DNA of 35,978 nt from a virus (IMGVR_UViG_3300019886_000016:1-35978), one strand, 5' to 3'; counted from the first letter of the stretch, positions 1 to 6,925 are shown. The notes: generated by a model from the letters alone, not told the origin. Numbers and translations: made by a program.

Positions 1-155
1 CTCCATTAGTAACAGAGGTACAGTTAATTGGAGGACTACCCCCTTCCATCATTGAGCGGGCTAATTGGTCTTCTGTTTCACGAAGAGACTGGCCCAAAGT
101 GCTTACAGCACTGTTGAGGACAGGATCTTCGTTTATGAGCATGCAATTTGTTACT
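1..155 (-). CDS. Major capsid protein, exon 3 (partial, continues past the left edge)
   Basis: The frame reads VTNCMLINEDPVLNSAV, then STLGQSLRETEDQLARSMM, and stays open to base 1. The INEDPVLN and RETEDQLxR segments are hallmark helix regions of N4-gp56-like coat proteins, which assemble the icosahedral shell around the scaffold. A start at the ATG at 142 is unlikely because the homologous protein needs exons 1 and 2 upstream and there is no Shine-Dalgarno. The rest of the gene lies outside the window. Confidence 0.82.
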
Positions 156-529
156 CTACAATTACATGTAGGGCTTAATCATTTCTGTTAAGCTCTGCAA
201 TTTCATTTATATTTGCAGATCCGACTATCGCTTCACTATTACTAGTGTCCACTCGCCTTAGTCTGTCAGGCTGATTTGGATATGAAAGAATTTCATCGAA
301 TGTATGAATAATAGATTCAGATAAAATTGAATCATCATAACCAAAAAAGCATTCTGAAAATGTCATTTTAGTTATAACTTTTCCATTTTCTTTCTTTATT
401 TCCATATCTTGCCCCTTGTTTGCCCATCGGCGGTCCAAGTCAATCAGAGCGGATTTATAGCAGGCCATTTTCACAAAACCTGCTCTTGCAGAATTAGGTA
501 AGTACCATCAATTTACTTACGCTGCAAGA
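156..529 (-). ncRNA. Group I intron 2 in the capsid gene (no endonuclease)
   Basis: A group I core is visible: CAGACTAAGGCGAG (P7 5' strand GACTA, 259-263), a P8 hairpin CACTA-GTAA-TAGTG with a GNRA loop (234-247), and GCGATAGTCGG (P7 3' strand, 223-227), very like the T4 td core. Three 3' hairpins follow: CTGCAA/TTGCAG, GCTTAA/TTAAGC and CTACA/TGTAG. Near the 5' end are stems GTAAGTA/TACTTAC, CTTGCAG/CTGCAAG and AGCAGG/CCTGCT. The boundaries are less certain than for intron 1, because the best U-before and G-at-end choice (529 and 156) has no convincing P1. The 99-codon frame at 175-474 runs straight through the core and looks accidental. Confidence 0.75.
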
Positions 530-702
530 AGATTGGCATGGCATTCAAACCAATCAATTCTAGCATCAATATCAAGCGCAGTAAGCTGCTGAGCAGCTGG
601 GTTTACAATACCATTACCAAGAGGCACTGGTGCTGTTAGTAGGTTTTTATATCTACGTCTACGTAGAATATCGCCTGCTTGTTGATCCATAGTAATGGGA
701 TA
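530..702 (-). CDS. Major capsid protein, exon 2
   Basis: The exon starts at YPITMDQQAGD, directly after the last base of intron 1, and continues through RRRRYKNLLTAPVPL and ALDIDARIDWFECHANL. This is the conserved N-arm and first beta region of N4-gp56/P22-like capsids. The open frame runs four codons further and stops at 517-519, but capsid homologues go straight on from this point to a VLNxA segment that is found here only after 155. The exon end at 530 is chosen because it leaves a U before the intron, keeps phase with exon 3 and gives the expected residue count. The exact junction is uncertain by about 15 nt. Confidence 0.8.
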
Positions 703-1400
703 CACGCTGTTACTTTTTGACCTAGTAAACTAGGCGGAGGGTCTTGTTATTCCCCTCTCATACGCTCTCACGTATGTTCAGACTATATCATCACCTTTCG
801 GCGTTTGGCGTGTAGTCGTTGAGCGTTCTAGAATTTTGAATGCCTCGAATTTCTTCACAAAGGATTAACTCTCTTTCGCTGTATCTTATTCCATGAAAAC
901 CAGTCATTTGATTATCTCTTATTTTACAAAATTCCATAATCTTCTCTGCTTTCAATCTTTTCTCACATCTTAGCTCTTCAACTATCCATGAGATGAATGA
1001 GATACATCTTTTCATTCCAATTATATGAAGTTGCCAACTTTCTTTGTGAGTCGGTTGACGTTTACCTCTATAATATGATCTGAACTCTATTTTATTCTCT
1101 TTGAGAATCCTTTCTAATTCTTTCATAAGCATTGGATCAGTGTTGCTAATACAACAAGAAGGTATATATCGGTAAATTTCTTCACCTTTAACAATTCTCT
1201 TACCTTTAACTAAGGTAAAAGATCCTTCACCTTCCATGATTCCCGCGAACCATGCTTTATCCTTTTCTAATCTTCGCTGCTGATTGTCCATATATCCCCT
1301 GAATTTTCACAATGTAATTGGCGGTCAATTACAGTGTACCAGAAGGCTTTAGGAGTTTCCAGCAAATAGCCAAATTTTACATGGGCAATCCCTATTCTTT
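703..1400 (-). ncRNA. Group I intron 1 in the capsid gene
   Basis: The intron is 698 nt. Sequence evidence: P1 between the exon end AUGGGU and the internal guide GCCCAU; a P7 helix GACTA (813-817) with TAGTC (781-785) in the usual contexts CAACGACTACACG and GATATAGTCTGAAC; a P8 hairpin CGCC-GAAA-GGTG between them; P9-type hairpins CATACG/CGTATG (759-776) and CCTAG/CTAGG. The last base is G at 703. P10 is supported because AUCCC at the start of exon 2 pairs with GGGAU just upstream of the P1 guide strand. Joining 1401 to 702 keeps the reading frame. It encodes the LAGLIDADG protein at 791-1291. Confidence 0.9.
791..1291 (-). CDS. Intron-encoded LAGLIDADG homing endonuclease
   Basis: The 166-aa protein has one LAGLIDADG-type motif, FAGIMEGEGSF, at about residues 15-25. 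Single-motif members work as homodimers and cut intronless alleles so that the intron spreads. The start has a GGGG Shine-Dalgarno, and the gene lies wholly inside group I intron 1. Its last codons, which encode TLNDYTPNAER, are also the conserved R element (5' strand of P7) and part of P8, and the stop falls between the two P7 strands, so protein and ribozyme sequence constrain each other. Most phage group I introns carry GIY-YIG or HNH enzymes, so a LAGLIDADG gene is less usual. The family call is firm; activity is inferred. Confidence 0.92.
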   Translation of the reverse strand: MDNQQRRLEKDKAWFAGIMEGEGSFTLVKGKRIVKGEEIYRYIPSCCISNTDPMLMKELERILKENKIEFRSYYRGKRQPTHKESWQLHIIGMKRCISFISWIVEELRCEKRLKAEKIMEFCKIRDNQMTGFHGIRYSERELILCEEIRGIQNSRTLNDYTPNAER

Positions 1401-1508
1401 ACCCATCGTTGTATGAATCAAATCAGGCATAGGACGAGCGAGCAATTTCATCGAAAGCTGTTGTTGTACAGCTGGCGGTAAAATTGAGGTTGTAGTAGGT
1501 CCACTCAT
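1401..1508 (-). CDS. Major capsid (coat) protein, exon 1
   Basis: This is the N-terminal exon, 36 codons, starting MSGPTTTSILPPAVQQQLSM and ending in HTTMG. A GGAGA Shine-Dalgarno lies just before the ATG at 1508. The frame reaches a stop two codons after MG, although capsids of this N4/P22-like family normally continue here. The exon ends in AUGGGU, which pairs with GCCCAU (1381-1386) inside the following intron, giving a 6-bp P1 helix with the conserved terminal U·G. That fixes the 5' splice site at 1401/1400. The residues LLARPMPDLIHTTMG are typical of the first part of these capsid proteins. The gene follows the scaffold gene, the normal order. Splicing itself is inferred, not shown. Confidence 0.85.
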
Positions 1509-1553
1509 GATTGTCTCCATTTGTAGAGACGAAGAAATCGATGTAAAGCGGCT

Positions 1554-2276
1554 TTACTTACGAGATGCAGTAACAGTTTCTTTCCAGAGCGCATTTCTTT
1601 GCTCTTTAGTCATCTTTGAATTAGACATAGCGGCGGCAGTTGATACAGCTTCAGAGCGAACTCCTAAGCTTCCTAACTTTGGCTTTCCTTCCTTTTCATC
1701 AACTCTTAACTGTTCCTGAGAGATAGGTTTAGCTTTTTGTGTGGCAGTGATCTTGTCTGCCTGATAACGAGCATCTTTCTTAATAAGATTATAAACTTTT
1801 CTCAAAGGATTTGCGGCTTTCTCGACAGCTTCTCGATTGTCTTCGTCACTTTTAATATATTTTTCAATATTTTCAGCTGTGACGATCTCTTTAAAATCAG
1901 CGAATTCTTGAGCAGTCTCTAAAATAAGAAGTTTTTGATTAGCCTCCGCAATAGCTTTATCTTTAGCAGATAATTGCTTATTGAATTGGTTGAAAGCTTT
2001 TACAAGTTTCTTTCCGTCTGGGAATTCTTCTTGTTCGAGCTGACGATAATCGTATTCTTCTTCAGGAGGTTGTGATGATTGCAGTTGCATTTGCTGTTGC
2101 ATTTGCATTTGTTTTTCATACATTTCCCTCTCTTTTTGAGCCTGCCAAAGCTGTCTTTCGAGATCTTCTTTAGCTTTTCTAAGTTCTGCAAAACTTTCTT
2201 GCGGAGACTTAGTTTCATGGGTATCGACAGCCTGAGTGACGATTTCAGGTACTTGCGTCTGTTCTGTTAAACTCAT
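1554..2276 (-). CDS. Scaffolding protein
   Basis: The 240-aa protein is highly charged, with a long Gln/Glu/Lys-rich coiled coil (residues about 25-110, rich in QMQ repeats) and a basic C-terminal part ending in WKETVTASRK. It has no cysteine-rich or enzymatic motif. Composition, size and position immediately upstream of the capsid gene match phage scaffolds, which direct procapsid assembly and bind coat through a basic C-terminal helix. An AAAGGA Shine-Dalgarno precedes the ATG. The call rests on composition and gene order, not on a clear family motif. Confidence 0.8.
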   Translation of the reverse strand: MSLTEQTQVPEIVTQAVDTHETKSPQESFAELRKAKEDLERQLWQAQKEREMYEKQMQMQQQMQLQSSQPPEEEYDYRQLEQEEFPDGKKLVKAFNQFNKQLSAKDKAIAEANQKLLILETAQEFADFKEIVTAENIEKYIKSDEDNREAVEKAANPLRKVYNLIKKDARYQADKITATQKAKPISQEQLRVDEKEGKPKLGSLGVRSEAVSTAAAMSNSKMTKEQRNALWKETVTASRK

Positions 2277-2396
2277 GCATTTCCTTTGAGAGTGGCGAGA
2301 TCTCTTGTTGCGCCGATATGGGAGATATATTATCTTCCAAAGAAGACAAATAAAATAAAGATATATATTTATGCAATATAAAATTTTAGGGATACA

Positions 2397-2690
2397 ATGA
2401 CTGAATTATTCGATATATCGAACACACATAAAGATTTAAAAGAAGATGAAGTTAAATTCTTTGGAGAATGGGTATATTGGGATGATCAAGAAGACCTTGA
2501 AGATGCCTATAAATATTTAGCTCTATGGAAGAAATTTCATTTAAAAAGATTACCTGAAATGCAGCAGGAAGGTCATGATCAAATAGTTTTAAGACCTGCT
2601 ATGTATGAAGAATCTTTGGGCGGTATGCTTCCGAATTTAGGGAGAGCTACATTAGGAATTAAAATAGCTATGAAGGTAAAAAATGACTGA
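2397..2690 (+). CDS. Small acidic hypothetical protein
   Basis: The 97-aa protein starts MTELFDISNTHKDLKEDEV; it is acidic and rich in aromatic residues (W, Y, F). An AGGG Shine-Dalgarno lies 6 nt before the ATG. It sits on the plus strand, divergent from the scaffold gene, and its stop overlaps a second start (ATGA at 2683). I do not recognise a family. Confidence 0.6.
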   Translation: MTELFDISNTHKDLKEDEVKFFGEWVYWDDQEDLEDAYKYLALWKKFHLKRLPEMQQEGHDQIVLRPAMYEESLGGMLPNLGRATLGIKIAMKVKND

Positions 2691-2742
2691 AGACTACACA
2701 ATAGAGCAGCTAGAGAAGACTTTTAAGCAATCTTCCCATTAA
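2683..2742 (+). CDS. Possible 19-aa micro-ORF coupled to the previous gene
   Basis: It reads MTEDYTIEQLEKTFKQSSH, with its ATG overlapping the upstream TGA. Its 3' end overlaps, antisense, the end of the minus-strand gene at 2723-3223. It may be a real acidic peptide or only the leader of the convergent junction; support is coupling alone. Confidence 0.3.
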   Translation: MTEDYTIEQLEKTFKQSSH

Positions 2743-3223
2743 CTAGATAATCATCCAATTTATCAAGCTTATCCTCAGTATACTTCTTAAGCATCTTTAC
2801 ATAATTTATATCAAATTCATGAGGATGTTTAAGAATATATTGAACGATTTCATTCTTAGGAATACACCATTCAAATTTAATCTCATTCATATTAGTTACT
2901 GACCATAGATAATGATCTTCTTCTTGATATGGTGATGGACGTGTAACTCTGCAATGTGGCTTTCTAATGCGTAATACGTTAGGTGTATTATAAACCTTAG
3001 CTGCATGCTCTTCTTTAGTGATAAAGATATGTATGTAATATTTAGGTATAGTAAACCCTTTTTCTTCACATACATCATATTGCTCTTGAACAGCTTCTTC
3101 TAAAATACCTTTAAGCTTTTCCATCAAGTATGGTTGAATATCACCAACTTCCATTGACATATCGGTCATGGAGGCGGCATCAAGCATTAATTGGTTATAG
3201 TTTTTAGAAGTTACATCCAGCAT
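2723..3223 (-). CDS. Hypothetical virion-cluster protein
   Basis: The 166-aa protein begins MLDVTSKNYNQLMLDAASM and ends in a lysine/aspartate-rich helix. Its middle part is rich in His, Tyr and Trp (KYYIHIFITKEEH, HYLWSV). It is the last of a chain of small genes between portal and scaffold, and its start overlaps the previous stop as TAATG, with an AGGA site in the end of that gene. Genes here often encode capsid decoration or assembly factors, but I see no family signature. Confidence 0.75.
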   Translation of the reverse strand: MLDVTSKNYNQLMLDAASMTDMSMEVGDIQPYLMEKLKGILEEAVQEQYDVCEEKGFTIPKYYIHIFITKEEHAAKVYNTPNVLRIRKPHCRVTRPSPYQEEDHYLWSVTNMNEIKFEWCIPKNEIVQYILKHPHEFDINYVKMLKKYTEDKLDKLDDYLVNGKIA

Positions 3224-3354
3224 TAAGAATTCCTCATTTTGGCACCGCCCATATACAGAGATCTATTACTATGAGAAGATCCTTGTGTAGGTTTTTGAAC
3301 ATAACCGACTGGCTTATGCAGATTCGGAAGCTTCTTTATCTTTGGGGGTATCAT
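3223..3354 (-). CDS. 43-aa basic hypothetical protein
   Basis: It starts MIPPKIKKLPNLHKPVGYVQ and ends in SLYMGGAKMRNS. The start lies inside the preceding gene in another frame, and the stop overlaps the next start (TAATG, 3221-3225). The protein is basic, Pro/Gly-rich and without hydrophobic segments. Coding is supported by the exact fit between neighbours. Confidence 0.6.
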   Translation of the reverse strand: MIPPKIKKLPNLHKPVGYVQKPTQGSSHSNRSLYMGGAKMRNS

Positions 3355-3463
3355 TGTCATTTTCTTTTTCCAAATTATTCAATATATTTTCTATCCAAGG
3401 TCGGTTTAAAACACTATAAATTTTATTACCTATTAATAGTTCCCCATCATTTAACCAAGTCAT
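3314..3463 (-). CDS. 49-aa acidic hypothetical protein
   Basis: It reads MTWLNDGELLIGNKIYSVLN, then a Lys/Asp/Glu-rich tail ending ASESA. The ATG overlaps the previous stop (TAATG, 3461-3465), so translation is probably coupled. The first 25 residues look folded and the tail disordered. Function unknown. Confidence 0.6.
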   Translation of the reverse strand: MTWLNDGELLIGNKIYSVLNRPWIENILNNLEKENDNDTPKDKEASESA

Positions 3464-3594
3464 TATTTACACCCTTTCTTCATCATCTTCGGCATCTCTT
3501 TCTTCATCATCTTGCCGAATAATGCTTTATCTTGCTTTTCGTCTTTATGTGCTGCTGTCTTTACTTTTGCTTTAGGTTTTTTATTATCTTTCAT
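3463..3594 (-). CDS. 43-aa lysine-rich protein
   Basis: The protein is about one third lysine (MKDNKKPKAKVKTAAHKDEK) with Met-Met-Lys repeats near its end (GKMMKKEMPKMMKKGCK). It is bounded by TAATG overlaps on both sides. Similar small basic proteins beside portal/scaffold genes are common in metagenomic podoviruses; nucleic-acid binding is a guess from charge. Confidence 0.6.
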   Translation of the reverse strand: MKDNKKPKAKVKTAAHKDEKQDKALFGKMMKKEMPKMMKKGCK

Positions 3595-3764
3595 TACTTT
3601 TCTCCTGAATTCTGTTTCTGTTTTTTAGATTGTGGACTAAATGATTTAGACATCTGTAAAGGTGGTTTACCAGTATTTTGATATCTTTCTTGTTTAGTAC
3701 TAAGTTCTCTATTATTTGGTACCGATGGCTTTTTAGGCATATCGATGATCTTAATTCCAGCCAT
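3594..3764 (-). CDS. 56-aa hypothetical protein
   Basis: The start is taken at MAGIKIIDMPKKPSVPNNRE because AAAGGA sits 7 nt upstream; a longer frame from 3803 has no such site. It is basic and low in complexity, with a Ser/Gln/Lys-rich tail. The stop overlaps the next ATG (TAATG, 3592-3596), the first of three such junctions. Confidence 0.6.
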   Translation of the reverse strand: MAGIKIIDMPKKPSVPNNRELSTKQERYQNTGKPPLQMSKSFSPQSKKQKQNSGEK

Positions 3765-3775
3765 GATTTTTCCTT

Positions 3776-3874
3776 TTAAAATACTGAGATGATAGACTTG
3801 CACTATCTTATGGCAGGACTTCTTTTGTTATCTCCTGCGCTCCCTACTGTCTAGGAGGCTCGTTTCTTTGCCAT
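3776..3874 (-). pseudogene. Small frame with two in-frame TAG codons
   Basis: From an ATG preceded by GGG the frame reads MAKKRAS-TAG-TVGSAGDNKRSPAIR-TAG-CKSIISVF-TAA. It fills the only gap in this gene ladder and ends just before the AAAGGA site of the next gene. It may be a decayed gene, an amber-readthrough gene, or chance sequence with a GC-richer hairpin (CAGGA/TCCTG). See findings. Confidence 0.35.
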
Positions 3875-3887
3875 ATCCCAATAAAAT

Positions 3888-4097
3888 TTATTTATTATTC
3901 ATCTTTTCGCGTGTATAATGATTAGCTCCAATTGCTCTATCATCTTTACCATCGATCATCTTCCTTACTTTCTCATAAGAATTAGATGCTCCTGCTGGTG
4001 GCTTAGGATCAACATTATCTCTAATTGGTGAATAATGTGCGCCTGAGCTATCTTTACCCATTCCACCACTTGATGTATTTTTATGCGAATTACCCAT
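3888..4097 (-). CDS. 69-aa Gly/Ser-rich hypothetical protein
   Basis: It starts MGNSHKNTSSGGMGKDSSGA, two bases after the portal stop, with GGGG from the portal's last codons as a likely Shine-Dalgarno. It is hydrophilic, rich in Gly, Ser, Asn and Lys, and probably disordered in its first half. A lysine/arginine helix (YEKVRKMIDGKDDRAIG) follows. Function unknown. Confidence 0.65.
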   Translation of the reverse strand: MGNSHKNTSSGGMGKDSSGAHYSPIRDNVDPKPPAGASNSYEKVRKMIDGKDDRAIGANHYTREKMNNK

Positions 4098-4098
4098 T

Positions 4099-6126
4099 TT
4101 AAACCCCTACTTGTACTTGTTGTTTTAACTGATTATCATCTTGCCTTTTTTGTATATTTTCTATCAAAGAAAATACTTTAACAAAGTCTTCTACTCGCAT
4201 AGATTCGACTTCTTTTGCAGCCTTAACTTTATCAAGCACAGCTAGAGACTTCATATGTTCGCTTTCATTTTGTTTGGTAACGATTTCGTATTGCTCTAAG
4301 CGTCCACGCATTTCTCTTTCAGCCGCGAGGCTTCTATCACTCTGCGCTTTAGATTGCAACGATTCATTGACAATCTGTTGGTTTTGCATCTGGAGTTGTG
4401 CCATTTGCTGTTCTTGTTTCTGTTGAGCTTCTTGTTGCTTCTGTATTGATTCCATAAGCTTGTCCTTATCCTGGATGTCAAGATCAACCAATACTTGATC
4501 TGGAGGGATTGGGAATCCATCTTTCCAAAGGAAATAACGTTCTCTAAATGCAAGCTGCCTTGTGGTATCTGTAAGAGGTGCTCTTCCCACAACTGAATCA
4601 TATTTTTGAAAGGATTTGTCTCTGAATTCATTTGTAGGTTCTTCTCCATCTAGAAAGCGTCTAATTTTACCTAAAGTATAATTCTTCTGAATAAGTGCCC
4701 AATGAAGACGTCCAGCATTAGATTGAGATAAATCCAAGTTGTCGAATAATTCTTGAAGGGTTGTAAGAGCTGCCCCTTGGCGTAATTGTTCCGTAATACC
4801 CACATCACTATCTTCTGCTTGTCCCAACAGCTCTGGAGTAACACCGGCAAGTGATTGAACATTCTCTTTAAGTCTTTCTGTAACATCAAAATTCGCTGGA
4901 TTAATATTTGCGCCTGGTTTATCTACAAGCCTTTGTAATTGACCTTTTTTGAAGAATCTTACTTTACCAGGGCCTACTTTGAAAGCGTCTTGATCATCAA
5001 TGAGCGCATCTTCTTCGACATCAACTCCAGAGAATTGTGCAGCCAGTAAGTCCATTTCCAATTGCTTGCGGTAATTAAAAAGATATTGGCTATCTCGAAT
5101 ATTTCTGATAATGCCTTGATAACGAAACGAATAATTATTATTAGCAAGATCGTGATAACCAACAAAAGGAGTAAAAGGATAATAATCGACACCCAAAGGG
5201 TTAGGACCATCATAAAAACAGGTATTATTAACAATGATTGCAAGATGAACCGTAGGCACTTTCTCTTTGACGACCACAACATTAGGAAACTTAAGTTTAA
5301 GGTTATTTAAATCTTCTTTATCAAAATCTACTTCTGTTGATTCGTAAGTTTCAGGGTCAACAATAAATGTGCCCATTCGCTCAGTAAGATACCAATACTC
5401 GTCATAAGCAAGAAACCCTTTACGTCTAATATTGTATTGTTGAGGCATAAAAGTAAATTTAGTATCAAAATATGCTTGATCATTGAGCATATCAATATCA
5501 TTTTCACGGCCTGGTAAAAGCTGTTTTACTTGTTTTTTGTGAAGATATTTACGCGTACGTATAAACTGACAATCACTAAGATCTTGTTCTCTCCAAAATG
5601 CATCCATCATAACCATATCAGCAGAAAAACACTCAGTCTTGAGATCACCACAAATAGGATCACGACGATAATCAATCCATGAGTGCATCAAAGATAAACC
5701 TGTTATAGTAGACTCTTTAAAGCAATTACTAATTGTATTATATGTGTTGTCTATGCCATAAGCACCTTGAATGACTTTTGTTCCTTGGGATGCTGTCTTA
5801 GAGCTTGAGCCTTGAGTTGGTAATAATTTAGTACCTTTTCTATGTTGTCTTTGACGACCCACAATCATATTGGTAACAGGCATAGCATTATTAAATATAA
5901 ATTTTTGATGTTCGTAATTTAGTCCAGAATATAAATTAAGATAACGTTGATCGCCTAGGTATACTTTACGATCTATCAATTGTTCCCAGAAGAATAATTG
6001 CCAAGCAGAAAGGTTTTGCTGGTATCTAGAATCTGCTTCAGCTACTATACTGCGCTTGCCCTCCTGCGAATATGCATTATATACATTAGGAACAACTTGA
6101 GACCTTTCGAGAGCACCTGAAGTCAT
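4099..6126 (-). CDS. Portal protein (P22-like)
   Basis: The 675-aa protein matches the P22-like portal family, the dodecameric channel through which terminase packages DNA and to which the tail attaches. Evidence: an N-terminal region with FFWEQLIDRKVYLGDQRYL and NNAMPVTNMIVGRQRQHRKG; a central clip/stem region with LAGVTPELLGQAEDSDVG and LRQGAALTTLQELFDNLDLS; and a long C-terminal Gln/Glu/Lys coiled coil (about residues 560-660), the expected barrel helix. It lies between TerL and scaffold, the standard position. Confidence 0.93.
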   Translation of the reverse strand: MTSGALERSQVVPNVYNAYSQEGKRSIVAEADSRYQQNLSAWQLFFWEQLIDRKVYLGDQRYLNLYSGLNYEHQKFIFNNAMPVTNMIVGRQRQHRKGTKLLPTQGSSSKTASQGTKVIQGAYGIDNTYNTISNCFKESTITGLSLMHSWIDYRRDPICGDLKTECFSADMVMMDAFWREQDLSDCQFIRTRKYLHKKQVKQLLPGRENDIDMLNDQAYFDTKFTFMPQQYNIRRKGFLAYDEYWYLTERMGTFIVDPETYESTEVDFDKEDLNNLKLKFPNVVVVKEKVPTVHLAIIVNNTCFYDGPNPLGVDYYPFTPFVGYHDLANNNYSFRYQGIIRNIRDSQYLFNYRKQLEMDLLAAQFSGVDVEEDALIDDQDAFKVGPGKVRFFKKGQLQRLVDKPGANINPANFDVTERLKENVQSLAGVTPELLGQAEDSDVGITEQLRQGAALTTLQELFDNLDLSQSNAGRLHWALIQKNYTLGKIRRFLDGEEPTNEFRDKSFQKYDSVVGRAPLTDTTRQLAFRERYFLWKDGFPIPPDQVLVDLDIQDKDKLMESIQKQQEAQQKQEQQMAQLQMQNQQIVNESLQSKAQSDRSLAAEREMRGRLEQYEIVTKQNESEHMKSLAVLDKVKAAKEVESMRVEDFVKVFSLIENIQKRQDDNQLKQQVQVGV

Positions 6127-6164
6127 GAAAACACCTCATATAAATTTTACTTTATATCATAGCT

Positions 6165-6335
6165 ATGTCAGTAATTAAAGAAAAATCAATGAAAGAAATG
6201 ATTTCAGAATTTATGAAATTATTTCCAAAGATAACAAAAGAAGAAAGTGACTACATCGAAGAAGTACTTAAGTGGAGTGATGAAAGAAAAGCAGCGTTTT
6301 TTTTTGCTAAAAAAATCTTCGAGGAAAAGGATTAA
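6165..6335 (+). CDS. 56-aa hypothetical protein
   Basis: It reads MSVIKEKSMKEMISEFMKLF and ends KKIFEEKD; it is a helical, charged small protein. It contains FFF encoded by a run of nine T (6297-6305), a possible slippage site. The upstream Shine-Dalgarno is weak. It is the first gene of a plus-strand island divergent from the portal gene. Confidence 0.5.
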   Translation: MSVIKEKSMKEMISEFMKLFPKITKEESDYIEEVLKWSDERKAAFFFAKKIFEEKD

Positions 6336-6341
6336 AGAAAA

Positions 6342-6521
6342 ATGGATGAAACTAAATTAAATCCACATCCTTGGGAGGATTTTTTAAATGCTAGAGCAAG
6401 ATGTATCCTTTGGTTAAGTAAAGAAATGGAATATGAAGACAAGTATATTTGTTTCCAATTATCGATGGATGAAACACAAGTAAGATTAATTAGACAATAT
6501 GCAGAGAAAGAAAATGGATGA
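6342..6521 (+). CDS. 59-aa hypothetical protein
   Basis: It starts MDETKLNPHPWEDFLNARAR and contains CILWLSKEME. It begins 6 nt after the previous stop, and its own stop overlaps the next start. Small acidic proteins of this sort are common in early or host-interaction modules, but I recognise no family. Confidence 0.55.
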   Translation: MDETKLNPHPWEDFLNARARCILWLSKEMEYEDKYICFQLSMDETQVRLIRQYAEKENG

Positions 6522-6696
6522 AGAGAAAGAAATAGAAAATTACTTATATGAATTTACCGAAGAAGAGCTAAAAGCTTACCGAAAAGAATCAATGAATCGA
6601 ACTTGTTTAGCATTTACTGGGATAACATGGGATGAGCAGATGTTTTTAAATAAGATGGCTATGAAAAGAATAGAGAAAATGGAAAGTAACGTCTGA
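6514..6696 (+). CDS. 60-aa acidic hypothetical protein
   Basis: The start is placed at MDEEKEIENYLYEFTEEELK, whose ATG overlaps the upstream gene's last codons and follows GAGAAAG; an upstream in-frame ATG lacks a site. The first half is very acidic and helical, the second half basic. Its last codons lie in the left copy of a 12-bp direct repeat (6689-6700). Confidence 0.55.
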   Translation: MDEEKEIENYLYEFTEEELKAYRKESMNRTCLAFTGITWDEQMFLNKMAMKRIEKMESNV

Positions 6697-6769
6697 TAAT
6701 TAAGGATCAGCATCAATAATATTCTTAGATGAAGAAAAAAGAAAAGAATGGGAAAGTTTAGAACCATCT

Positions 6770-6925
6770 ATGCGTAAAGAAGTTTATTCTTTACTTCATT
6801 CATGCACTGATAAAATGCAAACCAAAACTATGATTGAAATGTTATGCAATGTAATTATTGATATGAATAAAAGGATTCAAGATTTAGAGAGGAAAGATGG
6901 ATCAAGAGAAATTAATTTTAGCTGA
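6770..6925 (+). CDS. 51-aa hypothetical protein, 5' end uncertain
   Basis: From ATG 6770 it reads MRKEVYSLLHSCTDKMQTKT to KDGSREINFS. The frame is open back to about 6709 without an ATG (…LDEEKRKEWESLEPS), so the real start may be lost or non-standard. Its 3' end overlaps, antisense, the end of the HNH gene by 24 nt. Confidence 0.4.
   Translation: MRKEVYSLLHSCTDKMQTKTMIEMLCNVIIDMNKRIQDLERKDGSREINFS

Noticed and set aside
175-474. 99-codon minus-strand frame as a real gene
   Set aside because: It runs through the P7, P8 and P9 elements of group I intron 2 and has no recognisable protein motif; the RNA structure explains the sequence better.
530-565. Alternative 5' splice site of intron 2 using P1 GAUUGGU/GCCAAUC
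   Set aside because: The helix is perfect with a terminal U·G, but splicing there would delete about seven residues that capsid homologues keep, and no phase-compatible P10 or 3' end fits. Kept only as a fallback.
517-705. 62-codon frame starting at GTG 705 as an independent gene
   Set aside because: Its content is the internal part of a capsid protein; the GTG and the codons before it belong to the intron 1 end, and the last codons lie beyond the likely exon end.
5062-5310. Frames inside the portal gene (for example plus 5062-5310, minus 4296-4649 and 4974-5282)
   Set aside because: They are shadows of the portal coding sequence without ribosome sites or conserved motifs.
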